From Bacteroidales bacterium (GTDB lineage: Bacteria; Bacteroidota; Bacteroidia; Bacteroidales; P3), in NCBI GenBank assembly GCA_017449525.1, contig JAFTFL010000002.1:124001-188000 (forward strand): a stretch of DNA of 64,000 bases, given 5' to 3'. This document shows, in pieces, positions 35,211-43,635 of the stretch (within the stretch, counting starts at the first letter, position 1; every line of letters begins with the position of its first letter). Under the pieces are notes generated by a model, which ran no database searches, was not told the DNA's origin, and saw only the letters and a program-made list of their open reading frames with translations. The position numbers were made by a program, and so were the translations under genes.

Positions 35211-37388
35211 CTATTGTACCACCACCTTTTCGGTGCAACTGCCAACGCGGGTTTGAACGCGAACCAGATATACGCCCTTCGGCCAGCGGCTGACGTCGAA
35301 GGTGGCTATGGTGCGCGCCGTTGTTGAAACAAACGGGAGGCCTGCGAGGTTGGTGATGCTGATGGTGGCGGGTTCGTTGGTACCTGTTTGTACGGTGAGG
35401 CTTCCGTGCGTGGGGTTGGGATAAACTACTACAGGGAGGCGATGTGAGGAGGCTTCGCGAATGTCGAGCAGGTCGTAGGCTGCGCTCACAGCTCTCAAGG
35501 CGTCTACCTTGCCATATCCCCATACAGGGCTAATGCTGTCGTGCGCCAACAGGGGCCCGGTCTGTGCATCGTTGCGGCAGGTGCTTATCAGAATGTCGTG
35601 CACTTGTTCGAAGGTGAGGTGCGGATTGGCTTCAAGCATGAGGGCTACGATGCCCGCCACGGCAGGACTTGCCATAGAGGTGCCACTCAAGGCGTACCAC
35701 TTATAGACATAGGGACGCATGTAGACAATGGTGTTGGTGCGGTAGTTGCTGGTGGTGTCGAGCGCGGAGACGGAGGAGACCACGTCCACTCCCGGAGCCG
35801 ACACTTCGGGCTTGGCCACGTGGTCGCCATAGGCGGGACCGTGGCTCGAGAAGTAGGCTATCGGGCGGGCACGATACAGGCTGTCGTGCTCCAAGAAGTC
35901 GGCATTGTGGGCTGCTATGGTTAGGGTCTTGGCTGCGCAGCCAGGTTCGCTGATGGCGTAGGCGTTGTCGCCCGTGGTGTAGCCCGGACGCGATTGGCTA
36001 AGAAATTCAAATCCGGTGTTGCCAGCGTGGTTCTGCACATTGCCCACATTCCACAGGTCTACCGTGCTACCGCTGTCGCTGGTGCAGAACAGGTGGAGTG
36101 TGCCGCCTCTCACTTTGTCGACGTTGAGCAAGATGTGGGGCCTGTGGTCGTTGGCGTTGTTGCTCTCGCTCATGTAGTCGTAGCGCACTGTGTCGCCGTC
36201 CAGGGCAAGTAGGCCTTCGTCGTAAGCGGTGTTGCTTTGGGTGCTGAACCACGGGCTGTAGTAGGTGGTGTCTCGCAGGGTGATGGCAAAGGAAACCTGG
36301 AAGTCGTGGTCTGGCGTTCCCCAGCATATCAGTGCTTGCCCCACGCCGTTGTCCAGCGTGGTCCACTGTGGGAAGGTGCGAAGTGTATCGCTGCCGTTGA
36401 ATTGGTGTTGGAGATGGAAGCGGGTGCTGCCGTTGTTGCCGGCACTTGTTACGAAGATGACGCCCGAATCCGCATAATGATTGATGGCTTGGCTCAACAG
36501 CGAAGAGCCGTCCAGATTGCTGAATGTGTACATTCCCCAACTGCTATTGATGACCAGCCGTTTGCCTTCACGCTTGGCCACGTTGTACATCCACGCCACT
36601 TCGTCCATCCACGACTGCTCATCAAGACGCCATGAGCCCATCAGCAGCTGGGCGTTGGGGGCTTGGCCGATGTATTTTCCGCCCACCCCGTTGCCACCTA
36701 TGATGCCCGCCACGTGGGTGCCGTGCGAGCCGTAGCCGTACAGACCGAAGGTGTCGCCTTCGACCTGTGCCATTTGGGCGTACGAGGTGTATTCCGTTCC
36801 GTAATCAAATCCCTCTGGAGCCGGTCCGGCATTCTTGAATTGGTCCCAGGCGCGCAGCACATGGTGCGTAGCCTCGCTGCGCTTGCCAGCAAAGAAGTTA
36901 GGGTGCATGTAGTTGAATCCCCAATCGGTGATGCCAACCAGCACGCCTGCGCCAGTGTAGGCACTTGGCAGACCGAGCCCAGCGTGCACGCTGTCGGTGC
37001 GTGTGTCAAAACGAGTTTTATCCATCTCCATAGCGGCTCGGTGTGCAACGCTGTAGGAGCGAATGCCTGCGGTTTGTTCCAGGGTGGCGAGTAGCCGCAG
37101 GGGCACTCTCATTGCCACTATGTCGCCCACCCGCGATGTGATGCGGATGCCGCTGCGCGCTACCTCTTGGGCTGAAAAACTGCGGTCGACCTTTGCCAGT
37201 ACGCCAATGCAGTGCTGTCCGTTTATCTCGGTGATGGGAAGCCGTGCGGCCAAGCGGCTCGTTGGTGGGGTGGAGGCTTTGGTACCGCGCATTTGCTGCG
37301 TCAGGGCTCGTGTTTCGAGGCTGCTGTTTTGCTGGGCATGTACGCTGCACAGCAACGCAATAAATGCCATGACGATGACTCTTTTCAT
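35211..37388 (-). CDS. S8 (subtilisin-like) serine protease with T9SS sorting domain
   Basis: The 725-residue protein has a signal peptide (MKRVIVMAFIALLCSVHAQQ), an inhibitor-like propeptide and a subtilase domain with a catalytic triad near Asp155 (GITDWGFN), His222 (GSHGTHVAG) and Ser571 (SGTSMASPAVAG). A large insertion domain lies between His and Ser. The last ~75 residues (from VVYPNPTHGSLTV to EKVVVQ) are a type A T9SS sorting domain. Start ATG 37388 is chosen because the -7 box is 27 bp upstream, inside the longer open frame. It is a surface or secreted protease, like the M6 enzyme at 13.9 kb. Confidence 0.93.
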   Translation of the reverse strand: MKRVIVMAFIALLCSVHAQQNSSLETRALTQQMRGTKASTPPTSRLAARLPITEINGQHCIGVLAKVDRSFSAQEVARSGIRITSRVGDIVAMRVPLRLLATLEQTAGIRSYSVAHRAAMEMDKTRFDTRTDSVHAGLGLPSAYTGAGVLVGITDWGFNYMHPNFFAGKRSEATHHVLRAWDQFKNAGPAPEGFDYGTEYTSYAQMAQVEGDTFGLYGYGSHGTHVAGIIGGNGVGGKYIGQAPNAQLLMGSWRLDEQSWMDEVAWMYNVAKREGKRLVINSSWGMYTFSNLDGSSLLSQAINHYADSGVIFVTSAGNNGSTRFHLQHQFNGSDTLRTFPQWTTLDNGVGQALICWGTPDHDFQVSFAITLRDTTYYSPWFSTQSNTAYDEGLLALDGDTVRYDYMSESNNANDHRPHILLNVDKVRGGTLHLFCTSDSGSTVDLWNVGNVQNHAGNTGFEFLSQSRPGYTTGDNAYAISEPGCAAKTLTIAAHNADFLEHDSLYRARPIAYFSSHGPAYGDHVAKPEVSAPGVDVVSSVSALDTTSNYRTNTIVYMRPYVYKWYALSGTSMASPAVAGIVALMLEANPHLTFEQVHDILISTCRNDAQTGPLLAHDSISPVWGYGKVDALRAVSAAYDLLDIREASSHRLPVVVYPNPTHGSLTVQTGTNEPATISITNLAGLPFVSTTARTIATFDVSRWPKGVYLVRVQTRVGSCTEKVVVQ

Positions 37389-37414
37389 GTCGATGTCCTT
37401 ATAAAATATAGGTG

Positions 37415-37422
37415 CAAAGGTA
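37415..37422 (-). promoter_or_regulatory. Inner -7 promoter box of the subtilase gene
   Basis: The minus strand reads TACCTTTG, a perfect TAnnTTTG box, 27 bp before ATG 37388. Repeat array 3 begins about 100 bp upstream of it. Confidence 0.6.
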
Positions 37423-37524
37423 CTAAATATTTTCCAATTGCGAGCTGTTCTGACGGGGCAGGTCTGGCGCATGGGCATAGCAGAAGAAATGGGGTGATAT
37501 TACGCCTCAGTGTTCTGTTGGGCT

Positions 37525-37722
37525 GGTGCCGTACTGAAGAAGGGGCGATGCTGTACGGCATCGGACATGATGGCCTGCGATATGGGGCGGTGTGCCGTAC
37601 GGAATAGAATGGATTCAACTGCAAGAGTATCATTGCTCAAGTTGGGTACTGTGCAGGATGCTGTACGGCAAGGGGGCTGATGTCGTACAGCATCAGCCCT
37701 CTTGCTCTGGGAATTTTGCATG
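37525..37722. repeat. 22-bp periodic palindromic repeat array 3 (best preserved)
   Basis: Nine consecutive units begin at 37525, 37547, 37569, 37591, 37613, 37635, 37657, 37679 and 37701 with no phase loss; the dyad centre is at 37532 and every 22 bp to 37708. The unit at 37547 equals GATGCTGTACGGCATCGG; those at 37525, 37591, 37657 and 37679 keep most of the core; 37613 and 37635 are decayed. No gene is visible in 37389-38243 (855 bp). The rest of the gap holds promoter boxes and AT-rich DNA. Confidence 0.82.
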
Positions 37723-37826
37723 TTTCTTCTCGGTGTGGAGGTAAGGTGGCGAGGAATGAATGTCGTCAATGCCGCACGCGCTACGCATGCACTTCGTGTG
37801 TCAACACCCTCAACAGGACGACGACG

Positions 37827-37834
37827 CAAAGATA
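37827..37834 (-). promoter_or_regulatory. Outer promoter-like -7 box upstream of array 3
   Basis: The minus strand reads TATCTTTG (TAnnTTTG). A transcript from here would cross array 3 before the subtilase gene. No -33 box is convincing. Confidence 0.38.
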
Positions 37835-38192
37835 CGCATTCTTCTCCAATGAGAGGCTTGGTGTGCTGTGTTTGCGTTGAGAATGAGCAGTCTGAGCCCT
37901 CCTTTTTGGGCGCACATTGTGTTTATAAAGAACGGTGTACGCGCCGAAATGGAACGAAAATACAGTGGTGAGCCCGCTAAGTTCGAATAGATGTAGTTCT
38001 TTGATAATAAATGTCTTCAATATGGTTGAGCTTTTTTCTGTTGTTTGGAGGATGCAAAATGGTAGTCTTAAGAGCTGTTTTGAGACAGAAATGACTCGGC
38101 AAAGCCGTGGAGAATAATATTTATGTGCGCCTGATAATATGGTGTAATACAGTTTGATGGTTGGAGTTTGGTAGCACAAAATGAAAAAATAT

Positions 38193-38223
38193 TTTGCAGG
38201 AGAAGAAAATACACGTACCTTTG
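38193..38223 (+). promoter_or_regulatory. Complete Bacteroidetes promoter for tRNA-Glu
   Basis: TTTG at 38193-38196, a 19-bp spacer, then TACCTTTG at 38216-38223 match the full -33/-7 consensus. The tRNA starts 20 bp later. Confidence 0.85.
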
Positions 38224-38243
38224 CAATCGAAATAAGCCATAAG

Positions 38244-38317
38244 GCCGCATTCGTCTAGTGGTCTAGGACATCGCCCTCTCACGGCGAAGATCCGGGGTTC
38301 GAATCCCCGATGCGGTA
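38244..38317 (+). tRNA. tRNA-Glu (anticodon CTC)
   Basis: The cloverleaf folds well: acceptor GCCGCAT with ATGCGGT (first pair G-U), D-stem GTCT/GGAC, anticodon stem TCGCC/GGCGA with loop CTCTCAC (anticodon CTC), and T-arm CGGGG-TTCGAAT-CCCCG. The 3' CCA is not encoded. It has a perfect promoter and its own terminator. It decodes GAG. Confidence 0.93.
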
Positions 38318-38323
38318 CGGAAG

Positions 38324-38356
38324 GAAGACCAGTTGCGAGACTGGTCTTCTCGTTTT
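38324..38356 (+). terminator. Terminator after tRNA-Glu
   Basis: A perfect 10-bp stem GAAGACCAGT/ACTGGTCTTC with a 6-base loop is followed by TCGTTTT. Confidence 0.85.
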
Positions 38357-38486
38357 GTGCGTAGGCCCGACAGGGGTTGGAGAGATTGCTTCGGGAGCGA
38401 AGGGGCAGAGCGAGGACGGCGCAGTTTGTCAACACTTGTTTATAACTTTACTTGGGGGGCTGCTCCTCGTTTCACATATTTATTGC

Positions 38487-38494
38487 TAACTTTG
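38487..38494 (+). promoter_or_regulatory. -7 promoter box of the Cys-rich lipoprotein gene
   Basis: TAACTTTG matches TAnnTTTG, 70 bp upstream of ATG 38564. Confidence 0.55.
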
Positions 38495-38563
38495 TCGCAA
38501 TAAACAAATGTATTCATCAGACCCGATGTGCTTGATGGGTAATAACTAAGCACAACAAATCAA

Positions 38564-39244
38564 ATGAAAAAAACGTTATTATTTTCGGCTGCTGCTGTAG
38601 CATTGCTCTTTGCTACGTCGTGTAAGCAATCACAGGACTCCACTTACTATCAGATGTACCGTGAGAGCACTCCGCGCTTCGCTATGGTTAAACCTCTGCA
38701 GGTAGATTCACCGGCAATGGTGGCTGATCTCAAGGTTAACGAGACTCGTATCTCTTATCAGGAGCGCTTCGAGAATGAGCTTAACGAGTCGGACATCAAG
38801 AACCCCAAGCACTCTGGCCTTATCAATTACTGGAAAGAGTATACTGTGGCCAAGGCTGTGGCTCACTACAACGCCGATGTACTCCTAAGCACAACGTTTG
38901 ACATCACGACCTCGGCCGACTACAAATATGTTACTGTAGAGGTTCGTGGATACTGCGCCAATTACCAAAACTTCCGTAAGGTAGAGCCCAAGTGCCCTAA
39001 GGCAGCTGCTTGTCCGAAGGCTGCACAGGCCGGTTGCCCCAAGGCAGGTCAGCCCGCTTGCTGCAAAGAGGGTCAGTCCACTTGCCCCAAGGCTGGTGGC
39101 GACTGCTGCAAAGGGAAAGCCCAGGCACCTGCTGCTCCCGCCCACCGTCACGGCAACGTAGACGCTAAGAGAGGTGCAGATGTGGCACCCGTAGCCCCTG
39201 AAGTGGAAGGCAAGAAAGGCCTCTTCAAGAGAAAGAGAAAATAA
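38564..39244 (+). CDS. Lipoprotein with Cys-Pro-Lys-Ala-rich repeat tail
   Basis: The 226-residue protein has a lipoprotein signal with lipobox FATSC (Cys20). Residues 21-140 form an ordinary folded domain of unknown family. From about 146 to 187 comes a low-complexity stretch with repeated CPKA and CCK motifs holding ten cysteines. A basic tail with several histidines follows, ending in FKRKRK. Such a tail could bind metal or form disulfide links at the envelope; both are inference. It is monocistronic, with its own promoter box and terminator. Confidence 0.75.
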   Translation: MKKTLLFSAAAVALLFATSCKQSQDSTYYQMYRESTPRFAMVKPLQVDSPAMVADLKVNETRISYQERFENELNESDIKNPKHSGLINYWKEYTVAKAVAHYNADVLLSTTFDITTSADYKYVTVEVRGYCANYQNFRKVEPKCPKAAACPKAAQAGCPKAGQPACCKEGQSTCPKAGGDCCKGKAQAPAAPAHRHGNVDAKRGADVAPVAPEVEGKKGLFKRKRK

Positions 39245-39325
39245 CAGCACCGTCGGCGTTAGAGTAGGGAGTTTTGGATTCCCCACTACAAAAGACGAGC
39301 GCAACTTCAAGAAACCATAACCACG

Positions 39326-39352
39326 AAAGCCACCAGCACAGGTGGCTTTTTT
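39326..39352 (+). terminator. Terminator after the Cys-rich lipoprotein gene
   Basis: A 9-bp stem AAAGCCACC/GGTGGCTTT with a 6-base loop is followed by a T-run. The mfd promoter box starts 3 bp after it. Confidence 0.85.
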
Positions 39353-39354
39353 CG

Positions 39355-39362
39355 TATCTTTG
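39355..39362 (+). promoter_or_regulatory. -7 promoter box of mfd
   Basis: TATCTTTG matches TAnnTTTG and abuts the preceding terminator. It lies downstream of the longest open-frame start (39342), which excludes that start for mfd. Confidence 0.55.
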
Positions 39363-39425
39363 CGTTGGAATGTTGCACTGATGCATGATGCATATCGGTT
39401 GAGGTGCAACGGTTTGATGCCAGTT

Positions 39426-42400
39426 ATGACATTGCCAGAGTTATATCAAAACGGTACAATATTCAAGACCCTTGAGACCCACCTGCAGGCAGAGCAGGCG
39501 CGTGTGTCGCTCACAGGAACGAAAGGTTCCATGCTTTCGGTGCTGGGTGCCACTATGGCAATGCAGCAACCCGACAACACCTTTGTATTCATCGTTAGCT
39601 CGAAAGAGGATGCTTTCTACCTGTACAACGACCTGGAAACACTGCTCGACGACAAGCAGTCGGACCTCGACCACAAGCGTGTACATCTATTTCCGACCAG
39701 CTACAGGCGTCCCTATCAGCATGAGGAGACCGACAATGCCAATGTGCTGCAGCGTAGCGAAGTGGTGAAGCAGATGACGGCCGGACGTAGCCTGGTCGTT
39801 GTAACCTATCCAGAAGCCCTAAGTGAAAAGGTGGTATCGCGCCGCACCCTCGTCAAGCACATGCTGCAACTGACGAAGGGAGCCGCAACGGATATGGACT
39901 TTGTGGTCGAGATGTTGCAGGAGTATGAATTTGAGCGTGTGGATTTTGTTGTTGAGCCTGGACAGTATGCCGTAAGGGGAGGCATTGTGGACATCTTCTC
40001 CTATGGCAGTGAGCAGCCTTATCGTGCGGAGTTCTTTGACGACAAGGTGGACTCACTACGCCTATTTGACCCCTCCTCGCAGCTCACGGTAACACACTGC
40101 GATTCGGCCACCATTTTGCCCAACCTTGCAGGAAGCCAGGCGGCCGTAGTGGAGGAGAGGGTGTGTCTGCTGCACTATCTGTCGAGCCGCGATGAAGTGT
40201 GGGCGCAGGCGCTGCTCTATTGTTCCGACATTTTGGAACGAGAACTTGCTGCTGCACGCACAGCCTTCGCCAGCCTCACCGCCTCGGTCAAGCACACCCC
40301 ACCAGAACAGATGTACTGCTCGGCCAATGAGATGTTGGCCGACTTGGTGAAGTGCAAGGTGGTCGAATGGGGTAACGCACAGTTCTTCTCCTCTGCGACA
40401 CAGGTGGAGATGCACGGCGAATTGCAACCTGTGTTCAATAAGCAATTCGACCTGCTCATCAAGTCCTTGCAGAACTATGTAGAACAGGGTTACATCGTAA
40501 CGATAGGAGTTACGGGCGAACAGCAGCAGCACCGGCTGGAACGCATCTTTGCTGAGTTCCCCTCGCCCGACGACGGCACACTGGTGAGTCGCCATGTGCA
40601 GTTTGTGCCATTCACTTTGCAGGGCGGCTTCATAGACCACGACTTACGCCTCCTATACTACACCGACCACGAGATATTTGAGCGCTACCATAAATATACG
40701 GTGCGCGACCTGCGCAAGAGCAGAGAGGCGATGACCCTCAAAGAGCTCTTTGAATTGAAGCCTGGAGACTACGTTACACATATCGATTTCGGGGTAGGGC
40801 GGTTTGCAGGCCTTGAGAAAGTGGAGACAGGAGGCCGCACCCAAGAGGTCATCAGACTGGTGTATAAGAATAACGATACGCTCTATATCAGCATACACGG
40901 ACTGCACAAAATCAGTCGTTACGTGGGCAAAGAAGGGGTGCCGCCAGTACTGAATAGGCTGGGAAGTCCCACTTGGCAAACTCTCAAACAGCGCACCAAA
41001 AAGCAGGTTAAAGACATAGCAAAGGACCTGATAGCCCTCTATGCCAAGCGGAAGGCTTCGCAGGGGTTTGCCTTCAGCGCTGATAGTTATTTGCAGAATG
41101 AGTTGGAAGCATCGTTCATGTATGAAGACACCCCCGACCAAAGCCGTGCAACCCACGACGTAAAGACTGATATGGAAAGCCGTGCGCCCATGGACAGACT
41201 GGTCTGTGGCGATGTGGGTTTTGGTAAAACTGAAGTGGCCATAAGGGCAGCGTTCAAGGCCGTGTGTGATTCGAAGCAAGTGGCCGTGCTTGTACCATCA
41301 ACTATCTTGGCCTTCCAACACTACAACACGTTCTGCGATAGACTGAAGGGATTGCCGGTGAACGTTGAGTATCTCAACCGTTTTCGTACGGCCAAAGAAA
41401 AGACGCGCATCATGCACGAGGTGGAAACTGGCAAGATAGACATCCTAATCGGTACGCATGCCATCACCAACTCCAAGATAAAGTTCAAGGATCTCGGTCT
41501 GCTTATCATCGATGAAGAACAGAAGTTTGGTGTAAGCGTCAAGGAAAAACTGCGGCAGCTGAAGGTTAATGTGGATTGTCTCACACTGACAGCAACACCC
41601 ATTCCTCGCACTTTGCAGTTTTCGCTCATGGGAGCAAGAGACCTTTCCGTTATCCAAACGCCCCCACCCAATAGGCAACCTATAGAGACTGAACTGGTGG
41701 AATGGAATGAGGAGACGTTGCGCGACGCGGTGCATTTTGAAATGTCGAGAGGTGGGCAGACGTTCTTCATCAGCAATCGGGTCGAGAACTTGACGGAGAT
41801 GGCTGGTATGGTGAATAGGCTGGTTCCGGACGCTCGCATAGGTATAGCCCATGGACAAATGGACGGCAAGAAAGTGGAAGAGACGCTGATGCAGTTCATG
41901 GAAGGAGACCTTGATGTACTGGTGGCGACCTCTATCATCGAGAACGGACTGGATGTTCCTGGGGCGAATACTATGCTGGTGATGAACGCTCACCAGTTTG
42001 GGCTGAGTGACCTTCACCAGATGCGCGGTAGGGTAGGACGGTCGAATAAGAAGGCTTTCTGCTATCTCTTCATACCGTCGTTTGCCTCATTGACTGAGGA
42101 TGCGCGCCGCAGGCTGAACGCTATTGAGCAATTTTCCACAATAGGCAGTGGCTTCAATATTGCGATGCGCGACCTTGACATCAGGGGCGCAGGCAACATT
42201 CTCGGGGCGGAGCAGAGTGGATTCATCAGTGAAATGGGCTATGACATGTACCAAAAGATACTGAATGAAGCTATTCTTGAGCTCAAGGAGACTGATTTCA
42301 AAGAGCTCTTTCAGCAGGAGATGGAGGAAAGTGGTGAATATGTTCAGGACTGCACCATTGAGACTGACCTCAGCGCTATGCTACCAGATGACTATGTTAC

Positions 42401-42818
42401 CAGTGTGAGTGAGAGGTTGCTGCTGTACCGCGAGTTGAGTGGACTCGAAACGGAGGAGGAGTTGGACGCTTATCGTGAGAGGCTGATAGACCGCTTTGGA
42501 CCGTTGCCACGTCAAACGGGCGAGCTCATCCTCACTGTGCGTTTGCGCCGTTTGGCGAAGCATATCGGCATTGAGAAAGTTGTGCTGAAGCAGGGCAACA
42601 TGGTGTGCCATTTCGTGGCGAACCAAGACAATCCGTTTTTCAAGTCAAGTGACTTTATGCGCATGATTCGGTATGCATCGGCTCATCCTGCAGAGGTGTC
42701 GCTACGTGAGACTACAGATAGACTCACGTTGCGTTGCAGTCATGTGGAATCCATGCGTGCGGCCATAGAGCGATTGGAGGCCATGAGTGCTACCTCGCCA
42801 TCAAGTCAAAATGTATAG
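39426..42818 (+). CDS. mfd: Transcription-repair coupling factor
   Basis: Mfd removes RNA polymerase stalled at DNA lesions and recruits UvrA. The ~1130-residue protein has the UvrB-like N-terminal module, the RNA-polymerase-interacting (CarD-like) domain at DYVTHIDFGVGRF, a RecG-type helicase with GDVGFGKTEVA (Walker A), IIDEEQKFGV (motif II), TATPIPRTL and the TRG region, and a C-terminal D7 domain. The N-terminus is uncertain: ATG 39417, ATG 39426 or ATG 39381 are all possible; 39426 fits the family start best. Confidence 0.95.
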   Translation: MTLPELYQNGTIFKTLETHLQAEQARVSLTGTKGSMLSVLGATMAMQQPDNTFVFIVSSKEDAFYLYNDLETLLDDKQSDLDHKRVHLFPTSYRRPYQHEETDNANVLQRSEVVKQMTAGRSLVVVTYPEALSEKVVSRRTLVKHMLQLTKGAATDMDFVVEMLQEYEFERVDFVVEPGQYAVRGGIVDIFSYGSEQPYRAEFFDDKVDSLRLFDPSSQLTVTHCDSATILPNLAGSQAAVVEERVCLLHYLSSRDEVWAQALLYCSDILERELAAARTAFASLTASVKHTPPEQMYCSANEMLADLVKCKVVEWGNAQFFSSATQVEMHGELQPVFNKQFDLLIKSLQNYVEQGYIVTIGVTGEQQQHRLERIFAEFPSPDDGTLVSRHVQFVPFTLQGGFIDHDLRLLYYTDHEIFERYHKYTVRDLRKSREAMTLKELFELKPGDYVTHIDFGVGRFAGLEKVETGGRTQEVIRLVYKNNDTLYISIHGLHKISRYVGKEGVPPVLNRLGSPTWQTLKQRTKKQVKDIAKDLIALYAKRKASQGFAFSADSYLQNELEASFMYEDTPDQSRATHDVKTDMESRAPMDRLVCGDVGFGKTEVAIRAAFKAVCDSKQVAVLVPSTILAFQHYNTFCDRLKGLPVNVEYLNRFRTAKEKTRIMHEVETGKIDILIGTHAITNSKIKFKDLGLLIIDEEQKFGVSVKEKLRQLKVNVDCLTLTATPIPRTLQFSLMGARDLSVIQTPPPNRQPIETELVEWNEETLRDAVHFEMSRGGQTFFISNRVENLTEMAGMVNRLVPDARIGIAHGQMDGKKVEETLMQFMEGDLDVLVATSIIENGLDVPGANTMLVMNAHQFGLSDLHQMRGRVGRSNKKAFCYLFIPSFASLTEDARRRLNAIEQFSTIGSGFNIAMRDLDIRGAGNILGAEQSGFISEMGYDMYQKILNEAILELKETDFKELFQQEMEESGEYVQDCTIETDLSAMLPDDYVTSVSERLLLYRELSGLETEEELDAYRERLIDRFGPLPRQTGELILTVRLRRLAKHIGIEKVVLKQGNMVCHFVANQDNPFFKSSDFMRMIRYASAHPAEVSLRETTDRLTLRCSHVESMRAAIERLEAMSATSPSSQNV

Positions 42819-42826
42819 TTGTTCAA

Positions 42827-43543
42827 ATGAATACATATAGACCTACTAAGTTGTTAGAGTCGGCTGAAGAGGTGGCTATGTTCGTAGAGCGACGAGGATT
42901 TCTGCCTTTCTTCCACGGCGAGATAGAAGATTTCTCTCTGGAGGAGTGTGTGGCGCCGCGCTATTGGTTTCCCGACGACGAGGAAGGTGTGTGGGAATGG
43001 AAAAGTGCTGTGATAGCCATGGCCGACTGTGCCTATGGCAAGTTCTACAGGCAAAAGGCTTGTTGGGTGAGCATGGCCTGGTTCCCTGATTTGGTGAACT
43101 ATCGTCGCCAACTCTACCCCTTGACGGCTGACGAAGCTCGAGTACTGGACGTCCTGCAGCGCAATGAGTCGCTGCTATCCCATGAACTGAAACGCATGTG
43201 TGGTTACACCTCCGCGCGTTCGGCAGTGTGTAAGTCGACCGCTGAGCCTGCTTTAGCGGTTGAACCGTCGCACGGTAAGAAGCGCGGTTCCTTTGAGACC
43301 ATCATTAACAAGCTGCAGATGAGTGGGCGTGTACTCATAAGCAATTTTGAGTACAGCACTGATCGTCGAGGCAACAGTTACGGCTGGGGAAGGGCGCGCT
43401 ACTGTACGCCAGAGGCTTTCTTTGGCACCGACCGTATGCAGACGGGGCGCACGCCAGAGCAGTCACGTCAGTTATTGGAAGACTATTTGATTGAATTACT
43501 ACCGACGGCCGAGCGTGCGGCCGTGCAGCGCATCCTGGGGTGA
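42827..43543 (+). CDS. AlkZ/YcaQ-related winged-helix protein
   Basis: The 238-residue protein begins RPTKLLESAEEVAMFVERRGFLPFF and contains WFPDDEEGVWEWK and a basic DNA-contacting stretch (KKRGSFETIINKLQMSGRVLIS). This resembles Bacteroidetes proteins annotated as AlkZ-related, linked to the HTH_42 family of interstrand-crosslink glycosylases. It is shorter than AlkZ (about 400 residues), so activity is not assured. It starts 8 bp after mfd, a repair gene, which supports a DNA-repair link. Confidence 0.68.
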   Translation: MNTYRPTKLLESAEEVAMFVERRGFLPFFHGEIEDFSLEECVAPRYWFPDDEEGVWEWKSAVIAMADCAYGKFYRQKACWVSMAWFPDLVNYRRQLYPLTADEARVLDVLQRNESLLSHELKRMCGYTSARSAVCKSTAEPALAVEPSHGKKRGSFETIINKLQMSGRVLISNFEYSTDRRGNSYGWGRARYCTPEAFFGTDRMQTGRTPEQSRQLLEDYLIELLPTAERAAVQRILG

Positions 43544-43635
43544 AAGCGTCCTGCTTGGGTTGCTCATGAACCTCGCGGTTGCGGTACACCTTATATTATA
43601 TATAACGAAACAAATATCCTTTATCAACGGTTAAT

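Noticed and set aside
37525..37722. CRISPR array interpretation of the 22-bp repeats
   Set aside because: Only about 4 bp lies between cores, units are degenerate, there are no unique 30-bp spacers and no cas genes are nearby.
37781..38179. 132-residue minus-strand frame upstream of tRNA-Glu
   Set aside because: Composition is low-complexity, no domain is seen, and it overlaps the outer promoter box of array 3.
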